From Candidatus Aegiribacteria sp. (GTDB taxonomy: Bacteria > Fermentibacterota > Fermentibacteria > Fermentibacterales > JCC-6), in the NCBI GenBank assembly GCA_030600975.1, contig JAUVUL010000099.1:1-6737 (forward strand): a DNA stretch of 6,737 nt, given 5' to 3'. The notes below the pieces were generated by a model. The model searched no databases. It was not told where the DNA came from and saw only the letters and a program-made list of their open reading frames with translations. Each line of letters starts with the position of its first letter. Within the stretch, counting starts at the first letter, position 1. Below are positions 1-6,562 of the stretch, in pieces. Position numbers and translations under genes: made by a program.

Positions 1-866
1 GTCTTCTGATTGTTGGTGTTGTGCTGATAATTTGTGTGCTTATGCGTGGATCGTTAATGGTATCAAAGATGACATTCCAGCAGATCCGGGGAGATGATTT
101 CTTTTCAGCTTCCGATGCAGCTGCCTTCGCAAAGGGGCATGCATTACCCCTGATCTCGATTCCTGTGATGCTTGTCCTGACACTCCTCCTCATATACGGT
201 GCCGGTGCGCTGACGGGGCTGATATCCAGGATTCCTGCGGTCGGTCCCTTTGCCGCTTCGCTGCTTTCAATACCTCTATGGGGAGTCATGCTGCTTGGAG
301 TACTGACGTTACTTGCACTGATCCTGTCCCTGGGACTATTGCCCGCCGTTGTAGCCTGCACAGGGGGCGATTCCTTTGAATCGATCTTCGAAATTTTCTC
401 AACACTTACATCCCAGTCATGGCGGTTGTGTCTTTACTGGCTTCTTTCGATTCTGGTTATCGTGCTGGGAGGAACAGTCTTCCTGTTACTTTCATCTGTT
501 GCCGTAAACTTTCTATCTCTTTCAGTTTCTGCCGGTGCGGGAGACAGCGGAATGGTCGCTGCGCTTGCATCGGGTCCGCAGCTGCTGGCTCCCGAGGTAC
601 TTCCCTTTTTCTCCGGGCTATTGGGGCAGCAGGGAGATGTCCAGGCCTGGTCAGGTCTTGCCGGTATTCTGGCAGGTATTTCCGGAACCGCCATATTCCT
701 GATAATCATATCGTATCTCCTCTCCAGTTACTCGTCCGCCTGGACCCTGATTTATGTTGTGCTGAAATACAGAAAGGACGAAGAGGACCTGATTGACAGG
801 GCTAACCGGGAAGGGCAGCGGGAGTTTGACCGCATGTATGAAGATTCCGGAAAGGATTCAGAGTGA
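1..866 (+). CDS. Polytopic inner-membrane protein of unknown function (5' end outside window)
   Basis: The reading frame is already open at base 3 and encodes hydrophobic residues (LLIVGV) continuous with the following LIICVLM, so the true start is probably upstream. The GTG at 21 and the ATGs at 42, 57 and 69 are internal or fallback starts. Visible hydrophobic segments lie at about 3-44, 141-224, 252-360 (long enough for one or two passes), 429-518 and 654-770. Between the first two is a hydrophilic stretch (about 69-138), and between the last two a Gly/Ala/Ser-rich loop. The protein ends in a highly charged tail (KYRKDEEDLIDRANREGQ onward), probably cytoplasmic. The pattern of an amphipathic segment, a membrane pair around an SRIPAVGP turn, then a DSFESIFEIF helix resembles an unnamed family I recall from Planctomycetes and FCB-type genomes; that is memory, not a search. 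No catalytic motif is visible. It ends 19 nt before dnaE. Confidence 0.8.
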   Translation, partial: LLIVGVVLIICVLMRGSLMVSKMTFQQIRGDDFFSASDAAAFAKGHALPLISIPVMLVLTLLLIYGAGALTGLISRIPAVGPFAASLLSIPLWGVMLLGVLTLLALILSLGLLPAVVACTGGDSFESIFEIFSTLTSQSWRLCLYWLLSILVIVLGGTVFLLLSSVAVNFLSLSVSAGAGDSGMVAALASGPQLLAPEVLPFFSGLLGQQGDVQAWSGLAGILAGISGTAIFLIIISYLLSSYSSAWTLIYVVLKYRKDEEDLIDRANREGQREFDRMYEDSGKDSE

Positions 867-872
867 GGGAAA
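865..872 (+). promoter_or_regulatory. Candidate ribosome binding site for dnaE (long spacing)
   Basis: GAGGGAAA overlaps the stop codon of the upstream membrane-protein gene and is the only purine-rich Shine-Dalgarno-like block before the ATG at 886. The spacer is about 13-15 nt, longer than ideal. The competing in-frame ATG at 838 has CGGGAG at 819-824, also about 13 nt away, so ribosome-site strength does not decide the start. The family N-terminus does: the PHP motif begins a few residues after the ATG at 886. Confidence 0.45.
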
Positions 873-885
873 CGGATCTGTCCGG

Positions 886-3800
886 ATGAGTAAATCTGTC
901 GATTTTGTCCATCTGCACCTGCATTCGGAATACAGCCTTCTTGATGGCGCTATCAGATTTGATCGTCTGGCTGCGTATCTTGTCGAGAACGGAATGAATT
1001 CCGTAACTGTAACTGATCACGGCAACCTTTTCGGCGCGGTTCAGTTTTTTGATAAGATGGCGGAAAGAGATATTCATCCTGTTCTTGGAATGGAAGCTTA
1101 CCTTGCGTATCCATCCATGACCGACAGAAGCAGAAGCAGTAAAAGGTATCACCTCACACTTATAGCAAGGAATGAAATTGGATACCGCAACCTTTCCAGG
1201 CTTTCATCAGCCGGTTATATCGATGGTTTCTACTACAAGCCCAGAATAGACAGAGAGCTTCTGGCGGAGCACAGTGAAGGCCTGCTGATAGGTTCAGCCT
1301 GTCTTCAGGGAGAAGTAGCTCAGCATCTCCTTGCGGGCCGAAGAAAGAAAGCAGTTGATGCAGTACGCTTCTACCAGGAAATTGTCGGCAGGGATAACTT
1401 CTTTATCGAGCTCATGGACCACGGACTGAATGATGAGAAGAAAGTTCTGCCCCTGCTTGCCGAACTAGCAAAAGAGACAGAAACCCGGGTGGCGGCAACC
1501 AATGACGCTCATTACCTAAGGAAATCGGATCACGAAGCCCACGATGTACTCCTGTGTATCCAGACGGGAAAAATCCTGGATGACCCCGGTCGGATGCGTT
1601 TTGAAACCTCTGAGTTTTACGTAAAAACGCCCCTTGAGATGCAGAAACTCTTCAGCTGGATCCCTGAGGCCGTCACAAATACGGTGAGACTTGCTGAGAA
1701 ATGCGATTTCATTCTGACTCAGGGAGACTTCCTGCATCCCGAATTTCCCCTTCCCGAGGGGGAGCACAATGCGCAGGAATATCTTAGAAAGTTATCCTAC
1801 GAGGGACTGGGCAATCGTCTTGAGCGAAAGCCCCAAAGCAATGAACTGGAAAGGCTCGATCACGAACTGGGAATTATCGGGGATATGGGCTTTCCGGGAT
1901 ATTTCCTTATTGTATCGGAATTCATGAGGTGGGCAAGGTCCAACGACATACCCGTGGGGCCCGGAAGAGGCTCCACCGCGGGAAGCCTTGTTTCCTATGC
2001 GCTTGATATCACCGATATAAACCCCCTGGATTACGATCTGAGTTTCGAGCGTTTCCTCAATCCTGCAAGAGAGGAAATGCCCGATATCGATCTTGATGTA
2101 TGCTGTGAACGCCGAGGTGAGATCATTGATCACATCATCGAAATGTACGGCAGGGAAAATGTCTGCCAGCTGATAACCTTCAGCAGGATCAGAAACAGAT
2201 CAGCGGTTCGCGATGTGGCAAGGGTCATGGGGCTGAGCGTGTCGGAAGGGGATGTCCTGGCTAAACTGGTAGCATCTGCTCCGGATCCGAGCGCACCGCT
2301 TCCGGAGGTTGTAAGCAGCGTACCGGAGCTTTCCCGGAGGGTTAAGGACGAGAAGGAAATAGAAAGACTGTTCGACTACTGCTACATACTTGAGAATCTG
2401 GCAAGGCATTCTGGTGTGCATGCGGCTGGCGTGATAATAGCTCCCGGCAATCTCAGGGATTACGTTCCCCTCTATTCCGCAAAAGAGGGTATTACAACCC
2501 AGTTCGAAAAGAAGAGCGCAGAAAAGATCGGTCTTCTGAAACTTGATCTTCTGGGCCTCCGGAATGTTACCATTATACACAGGGCTCAGGAACTGGTCCG
2601 GAGAAAAGAACCGGAACTGGAAGTAACGGAGCTGCCCTTCAATGATCCGGAAACATTTGAGCTTATCAGAAGAGGCGAAACAGCAGGCGTGTTCCAGCTT
2701 GAAAGCTCCGGGATGCGTGAAGCTCTTAGAAAAATCGATGTCAGCAGCTTCGATGATGTAATAGCGGCTGTGGCTATCTTCCGCCCCGGATCCATGGACA
2801 TGATAGATCTTTACGCAGACAACAAAAAGGGCATAAAATCGGGAGCTTCTGATTTCAGGATAACTTATCCCCACCCCGACGTTGAGGAGGTTCTCTCTCC
2901 GACCTACGGTGTCATCATCTATCAGGAACAGGTCATGAAGATTGCGAACCTTCTGGCGGGTATGTCTATGGCAGAAGCGGACACTCTAAGACGGGCAATG
3001 TCAAGAAAGAACCCTGAAGTTATGGCGCAGATGCGGGAGAAGTTCACATCAGGGACAGTTAACAGAGGCGTTAATAAAAGAACAGCAAAGAAATTATTTG
3101 ATCTCATCGAGAAATTTGCCGGTTACGGGTTCAACAAATCACATGCTGTCTGTTACGCGGCCCTTGCGTACTGGACGGCATGGCTTAAGGTTCATCATCC
3201 CTCCGAATTCCTTGCTGCCTGTCTTACAAGTGAGATCGGTAAGATAGAAAGGATTACCAGGATAATTGACGAATGTACCAGAATAGGTGTTGCAGTACAT
3301 CCCCCTTCAGTTAACGCAAGTTCTGTTGTCTTTGACATTGATGAGAATGGAAGGATTATCTACGCTTTATCCGCGATTAAGAACGTGGGTGAAGGCCCTG
3401 CTTCAGCAATACTTGAAGAGAGGCTTGGAAACGGTGAATACAGGAGCATCTTTGATTTCTGCACGCGGCTTGAAAACGGAGATGTGAACAAAAAAACAAT
3501 AGAATCACTCATCGGCGCAGGAGCCATGGACTGTTTCGGAGTTAACAGGGCTACGCTCTTTGATTCGGTTGAACATGCTGTTAATTATGGAGCTGCGGCA
3601 AGAAGGCACGTGGAAGCCGGGCAGATGTCACTGTTTCAGGGAGCTGAAACCGATAATGATGATTATCTTGAGGGAGAGCCGATAATGGAGGAAAAGGAGG
3701 AATTCTCTTTTGAGTACCGCTGCTCACTCGAGAAATCCCTTCTTGGATTTTATATGACGGGACATCCACTTGAGATGTATTCAGATGAAATAGACAGCTT

Positions 3801-4353
3801 CACAACCGACCCGGTGGAAAGAGCCCACAAAAGTGAAAGAAGCGTAGTGACCACAGCCGGTATGATAGTGCAGAAAAAGATAATACCAACGAAGCGTGGC
3901 GATATGGCTTTTATACTGGTGGAGGGTAGAAACGGGACAGGTGAAGTGGTTGTATTCAACGATGCCCTTCAGAAATACTTTGATCTTCTTGAACCTGGCA
4001 AGCTGGTGCTTATGGATGGAGAAGTATCAAGGAGAAGAGGGGACAGCCGTTTCAGCGCAAGAAGAGTATACTCTCTTGACGGAGTAAAATTGCAGCTCAA
4101 GGCAGGAATTACAATAGTTGTTGATGGAAGCAATCCAAGAATCGAACTGCTGCAGAAGGCCGTTGAATACATTAAGACAAGCAGCGGCAGCGGAGATGTA
4201 ATTATAGATATCAGACATAAGTCGGGATGGAGGGTAAAGGGACTCTCCAGGTCCATCAGGGTGTTTCCAGGCTGTGAACTGATTGAAAAGCTGAGGGAAC
4301 TTCTTGGCAAGGAATCGGTGATCCTTTCAAGGGGGAAGGGGCCGCGAATATGA
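886..4353 (+). CDS. dnaE: DNA polymerase III alpha subunit (replicative DNA polymerase, DnaE1 type)
   Basis: This is the catalytic subunit of the chromosomal replicase, 1155 residues, close to the usual bacterial DnaE length (about 1160 in E. coli). Domains in order: an N-terminal PHP domain (about 8-280) starting HLHLHSEYSLLDG and containing TDHGNLFG, GMEAY and TNDAHY; the C-family polymerase core with GPGRGSTAGSL (358-368), PDIDLD with catalytic Asp402 and Asp404, the third Asp554 in KLDLLGLRN, GVFQLESSGM, PTYGVIIYQEQVM and GYGFNKSHA (746-754); tandem helix-hairpin-helix (about 828-903); clamp-binding QMSLF (913-917); an OB fold (about 986-1062); and a variable C-terminal domain. The PHP metal ligands H11, H13, D20, H45, E70, H89, C139, D207 and H209 all appear intact, unlike E. 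coli. ATG 886 is preferred because MSKSVDF runs directly into the PHP motif; ATG 838 would add 16 non-conserved residues and overlap the upstream gene. No intein or frameshift is visible. The stop overlaps the next gene's start. Confidence 0.98.
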   Translation: MSKSVDFVHLHLHSEYSLLDGAIRFDRLAAYLVENGMNSVTVTDHGNLFGAVQFFDKMAERDIHPVLGMEAYLAYPSMTDRSRSSKRYHLTLIARNEIGYRNLSRLSSAGYIDGFYYKPRIDRELLAEHSEGLLIGSACLQGEVAQHLLAGRRKKAVDAVRFYQEIVGRDNFFIELMDHGLNDEKKVLPLLAELAKETETRVAATNDAHYLRKSDHEAHDVLLCIQTGKILDDPGRMRFETSEFYVKTPLEMQKLFSWIPEAVTNTVRLAEKCDFILTQGDFLHPEFPLPEGEHNAQEYLRKLSYEGLGNRLERKPQSNELERLDHELGIIGDMGFPGYFLIVSEFMRWARSNDIPVGPGRGSTAGSLVSYALDITDINPLDYDLSFERFLNPAREEMPDIDLDVCCERRGEIIDHIIEMYGRENVCQLITFSRIRNRSAVRDVARVMGLSVSEGDVLAKLVASAPDPSAPLPEVVSSVPELSRRVKDEKEIERLFDYCYILENLARHSGVHAAGVIIAPGNLRDYVPLYSAKEGITTQFEKKSAEKIGLLKLDLLGLRNVTIIHRAQELVRRKEPELEVTELPFNDPETFELIRRGETAGVFQLESSGMREALRKIDVSSFDDVIAAVAIFRPGSMDMIDLYADNKKGIKSGASDFRITYPHPDVEEVLSPTYGVIIYQEQVMKIANLLAGMSMAEADTLRRAMSRKNPEVMAQMREKFTSGTVNRGVNKRTAKKLFDLIEKFAGYGFNKSHAVCYAALAYWTAWLKVHHPSEFLAACLTSEIGKIERITRIIDECTRIGVAVHPPSVNASSVVFDIDENGRIIYALSAIKNVGEGPASAILEERLGNGEYRSIFDFCTRLENGDVNKKTIESLIGAGAMDCFGVNRATLFDSVEHAVNYGAAARRHVEAGQMSLFQGAETDNDDYLEGEPIMEEKEEFSFEYRCSLEKSLLGFYMTGHPLEMYSDEIDSFTTDPVERAHKSERSVVTTAGMIVQKKIIPTKRGDMAFILVEGRNGTGEVVVFNDALQKYFDLLEPGKLVLMDGEVSRRRGDSRFSARRVYSLDGVKLQLKAGITIVVDGSNPRIELLQKAVEYIKTSSGSGDVIIDIRHKSGWRVKGLSRSIRVFPGCELIEKLRELLGKESVILSRGKGPRI
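3622..3636 (+). other. Beta sliding-clamp binding motif (QMSLF) encoded in dnaE
   Basis: Codons 913-917 of DnaE encode Q-M-S-L-F, matching the bacterial clamp-binding pentapeptide consensus QL(S/D)LF. It lies after the helix-hairpin-helix region and before an acidic stretch (ETDNDDYLEGE), the same place as the internal clamp-binding site of E. coli DnaE. It should anchor the polymerase to the DnaN ring for processive synthesis. Confidence 0.85.
4331..4341 (+). promoter_or_regulatory. Ribosome binding site for the beta-barrel gene, inside the dnaE 3' end
   Basis: The purine run GGGGGAAGGGG lies within the last codons of dnaE, 8 nt before the ATG at 4350. It supports that start and, with the ATGA overlap, allows both direct initiation and re-initiation by ribosomes finishing dnaE. 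Confidence 0.55.
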
Positions 4354-5072
4354 TTATCAGGAGTATTCTTATTGTCAGTCTTCTTCTGGCATTTACAGGG
4401 GAAGCTGTATCCGGAGAACTCATGAGGCTGGTAAGGGAACCCACTGCAGGCATTGTCGCGCCCAGAACGTATCACTTTTCCATGAATACGTTTCCCGATG
4501 ACGGTTTGAGGTTTTCACTTACGGCAGGCATCTTCCCAAGATTCGCAGTCGGGCTGGGTTACGGAGGATGGAATATCACAGGGCTTAACAGTCCATCATG
4601 GTTTCATCATCTTTATATAAAAGCACGATTCCGGTTTATCGATGAAACAGAATCCTTTCCCGGTGCTTTGCTGGGATTCGATAATGAACCTGAAGCAATC
4701 CGATCAGGGTCTACTTACAGAAGAAAGGCCAGGGATCTCTACCTTGTGTTGAGCAAGAACTTTTTTTCGTTCGGTGGAGATTTGGCCTTTCATTTTGGTA
4801 TGAGCGCAGACGTTAGAAGACTGAATCATGCAGGTGTATGGACCGGTATGAATAAAGCTATTCCGGGCGGGTTCGGACTGGCATTGGAGTACGATTTCGC
4901 GACGGACGAAGCTGATTCAGTCCGTTTTGACAACAACGGTGGATTCCTGAGCGGTGAGATATACTGGGAGAGCTTCGGGCAGGTAAGGATTTCACTGCAG
5001 TTTGTTGATGTTTTCGAAACAGGCGGCGAGAGTTACAGAGCCTTCGGGGTGGATTTTCTTGGACTGTTCTGA
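4350..5072 (+). CDS. Predicted outer-membrane beta-barrel protein, function unknown
   Basis: The product has 240 residues. It begins with a typical Sec signal peptide: M-I-I-R, a hydrophobic core (ILIVSLLLAF), then a plausible signal peptidase I site after V-S-G (about residue 22). The mature part lacks hydrophobic helices and shows alternating beta-strand patterns such as LRFSLTAGI, FAVGLGYGG, LYIKARFRF, GGDLAFHFGMSADV, GFGLALEYDF and VRISLQFVDVF. It ends in a terminal Phe (DFLGLF), the usual signal for barrel insertion by BAM. The arrangement PTAG, later RFIDETESFPGALLGFD, then YLVLSKNF resembles an unnamed, YjbH-like barrel family I recall from FCB-type bacteria; this is recollection, not a search. 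No ligand or transport specificity can be read. The start codon overlaps the dnaE stop by 4 nt (ATGA), implying translational coupling. Function in the envelope is inferred only from topology. Confidence 0.85.
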   Translation: MIIRSILIVSLLLAFTGEAVSGELMRLVREPTAGIVAPRTYHFSMNTFPDDGLRFSLTAGIFPRFAVGLGYGGWNITGLNSPSWFHHLYIKARFRFIDETESFPGALLGFDNEPEAIRSGSTYRRKARDLYLVLSKNFFSFGGDLAFHFGMSADVRRLNHAGVWTGMNKAIPGGFGLALEYDFATDEADSVRFDNNGGFLSGEIYWESFGQVRISLQFVDVFETGGESYRAFGVDFLGLF

Positions 5073-5081
5073 AACCTCCTG

Positions 5082-5104
5082 ACTGAAACTGAATGGAGAC
5101 TGAA
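5082..5104 (+). repeat. Three short ACTGAA copies in the leader of the aminopeptidase gene
   Basis: ACTGAA occurs at 5082-5087, 5088-5093 and 5099-5104, filling most of the 34-nt gap before the ATG at 5107. The Shine-Dalgarno-like TGGAGA (5094-5099, 7 nt spacer) sits between the second and third copies. The unit is short and may be chance. I see no hairpin or terminator in this gap. Confidence 0.35.
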
Positions 5105-5106
5105 TA

Positions 5107-6336
5107 ATGGATTTTGATGAACTCAGAAGGAGATATGCTGAGATAATAGTTGAAACAGCGATCAACCTTCAGGAGGGAGAACCTCTTCTCATACGAACCG
5201 AAGTCGCCCAACGAGAATTCTCGAAGGTTCTTGCGGAAGTTGCCTATTCAAGAAGAGCTTCCCTTGTATCGATGCAATACTCTGACCCGGAGCTGAGCAG
5301 GCTCAGGATCGATAAGACCCTTGAGGATGATTACCTTGAGTTCGTTCCGTCCTACCTTGAGAATATGTACGACTGCTATCTGAAGGATGGCTGGAGCAGC
5401 ATATCTCTCAGGGGACCGGAATCCCCCGATATTCTGGAAGGGGCCGATCCTGTGCGAGTAGGAAAAGTCAACAAAGCGAATTCGAAAGTGATGCGCAGTT
5501 TTCTGAAGGGTATTTCCGCTAACAGGATAGCCTGGAACGTCTGTCTTTTTCCTACCGAAGCCTGGGCTGCGAAAGTACTGGGAAGCAGTGAAGACTGGGA
5601 AAGAAGAATCTGGGAAGTGCTTGTTCCTATTCTGCGTCTGGACAGTAACGATCCCACTGAAGCCTGGCTTGAGCACGACGTTGAACTCAAGCGAAGATGC
5701 GGACACATGAACAGAGTCAGGTACGACAAAATTCATTTCACAGGACCGGATACGGATCTATACGTAGGAATGGCGCCGAACAGGATTTTCGCAGGGGGCA
5801 GGTGTGTCAATCAAAAGGGAGTAGAATTCTTCCCGAACATTCCCACTGAGGAAATATTCAGTACACCGGATCATACCAGGACTGATGGTTTTGTGAAGAC
5901 CACCCGTCCAGTGGAGGTTCTGGGAACCCAGGTTTCAGGAGCCTGGTTCAGGTTCAGTGCCGGCCAGGTGGTGGAGTTCGGTGCCGATACTAACAGGGAA
6001 ATACTGGAGCAATACCTTAATTTCGATGATGGTGCCCGGGCTCTTGGAGAAGTTGCGCTGGTGGATGCAGATTCCCCGATCTTCAGGAGCGGAAAGATCT
6101 TCTACAATATTCTTTTCGATGAGAACGCCGCGTGTCATATCGCACTGGGAAACGGTTACGCCGACTGTATCGAGAATGGCACCAAAATGTCGGATGATGA
6201 GCTTGAAGAGACCAGATGCAATTCTTCGCTTGTTCATACCGACTTCATGATAGGTTCCGAGGAAGTTTCCGTTTCCGGTGTGAAGGATGACGGTTCCGAA
6301 GAGAAGATAATTGAACAGGGTGTCTTTGTTATTTAG
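5107..6336 (+). CDS. Aminopeptidase, M29 family (thermophilic aminopeptidase/AmpS/PepS type)
   Basis: The 409-residue product matches the usual length of M29 metallo-aminopeptidases, cytoplasmic enzymes that remove N-terminal residues from peptides using a two-metal centre. The N-terminal half opens with a typical family segment (RYAEIIVETAINLQEGEPLLIR). The catalytic half carries NIPTEEIFSTPD (E248/E249), GEVALVD (E315), ACHIALGNGY (H344 and Y351) and VHTDFMIG (H377 and D379). These correspond to the family's acidic and histidine metal ligands and active-site tyrosine, so the enzyme is probably active. No signal peptide or membrane segment is seen. The ATG at 5107 is supported by TGGAGA 7 nt upstream and by the family N-terminus. 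It follows the barrel gene by 34 nt and precedes the zinc-ribbon gene by 9 nt, suggesting one transcript. Substrate preference cannot be read from sequence, so no gene symbol is given. Confidence 0.95.
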   Translation: MDFDELRRRYAEIIVETAINLQEGEPLLIRTEVAQREFSKVLAEVAYSRRASLVSMQYSDPELSRLRIDKTLEDDYLEFVPSYLENMYDCYLKDGWSSISLRGPESPDILEGADPVRVGKVNKANSKVMRSFLKGISANRIAWNVCLFPTEAWAAKVLGSSEDWERRIWEVLVPILRLDSNDPTEAWLEHDVELKRRCGHMNRVRYDKIHFTGPDTDLYVGMAPNRIFAGGRCVNQKGVEFFPNIPTEEIFSTPDHTRTDGFVKTTRPVEVLGTQVSGAWFRFSAGQVVEFGADTNREILEQYLNFDDGARALGEVALVDADSPIFRSGKIFYNILFDENAACHIALGNGYADCIENGTKMSDDELEETRCNSSLVHTDFMIGSEEVSVSGVKDDGSEEKIIEQGVFVI

Positions 6337-6339
6337 GAG
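6335..6339 (+). promoter_or_regulatory. Ribosome binding site for the Trm112-like gene, overlapping the aminopeptidase stop
   Basis: AGGAG begins within the TAG stop codon of the aminopeptidase gene and lies 6 nt before the ATG at 6346. Spacing is near ideal and fixes the start of this small gene. The overlap suggests that termination upstream feeds initiation downstream. Confidence 0.75.
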
Positions 6340-6345
6340 TGAATA

Positions 6346-6516
6346 ATGCTTGATGAAAAACTGCTTGAGATTCTCGCTTGTCCAAAGTGCAAGGGAGAGC
6401 TGGAATACAGGACTGACCCGGAAGAGGTTCTCATATGTAATTCCTGCAGTCTCGTCTACGAGGTCAGGGATGATATTCCCATAATGCTGGTGGACGAGGC
6501 AAAACCCCTGGGATAA
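6346..6516 (+). CDS. Trm112/YcaR-family small zinc-ribbon protein
   Basis: This 56-residue protein begins [15 protein letters not shown] and ends in a [11 protein letters not shown] segment, the two hallmark ends of the bacterial Trm112-like (YcaR, UPF0434) family. Four cysteines, C12-P-K-C15 and C31-N-S-C34, form a complete zinc-ribbon set; E. coli YcaR, as I recall its sequence, keeps only three. In eukaryotes and archaea Trm112 activates SAM-dependent methyltransferases that act on tRNA, rRNA and release factors. In bacteria the role is less settled, so a partner-stabilising function is inference. No methyltransferase gene lies in this window. The start is supported by AGGAG 6 nt upstream, and the gene follows the aminopeptidase by only 9 nt. 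Confidence 0.93.
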   Translation: MLDEKLLEILACPKCKGELEYRTDPEEVLICNSCSLVYEVRDDIPIMLVDEAKPLG

Positions 6517-6562
6517 GAATGACAGGCAGCTATTTTCAGTATCTTATCCTGATCGGGATTCA

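Noticed and set aside
419..796. A 125-codon + strand frame inside the membrane-protein gene
   Set aside because: The product is Arg/Cys/Ser-rich with no domain, while the main frame gives clear membrane segments over the same bases.
793..885. A longer dnaE starting at 793 or 838
   Set aside because: The extra residues are polar and unlike the family, would overlap the upstream gene, and the PHP motif fits naturally after the ATG at 886.
2200..2874. A 224-codon open frame on the - strand
   Set aside because: It lies entirely opposite the conserved polymerase core of dnaE, has no recognisable domain, and its composition follows from the antisense of real codons.
886..4353. Possible intein or frameshift in dnaE
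   Set aside because: The frame is uninterrupted, total length matches intein-free DnaE, and all core motifs follow with normal spacing.
3969..4475. A 168-codon open frame on the - strand spanning the dnaE 3' end and the barrel gene start
   Set aside because: It crosses two well-supported + strand genes, has a low-complexity Ser/Leu/Pro-rich product and no motif; it is a shadow.
5073..5106. Possible terminator or promoter between the barrel and aminopeptidase genes
   Set aside because: The 34-nt gap has no stem-loop with a T-run and no room for a convincing -35/-10 pair; only short ACTGAA copies and a ribosome site are seen.
5248..5736. A 162-codon - strand frame inside the aminopeptidase gene
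   Set aside because: It is fully contained opposite the M29 gene, which has family-wide conservation, and shows no domain of its own.
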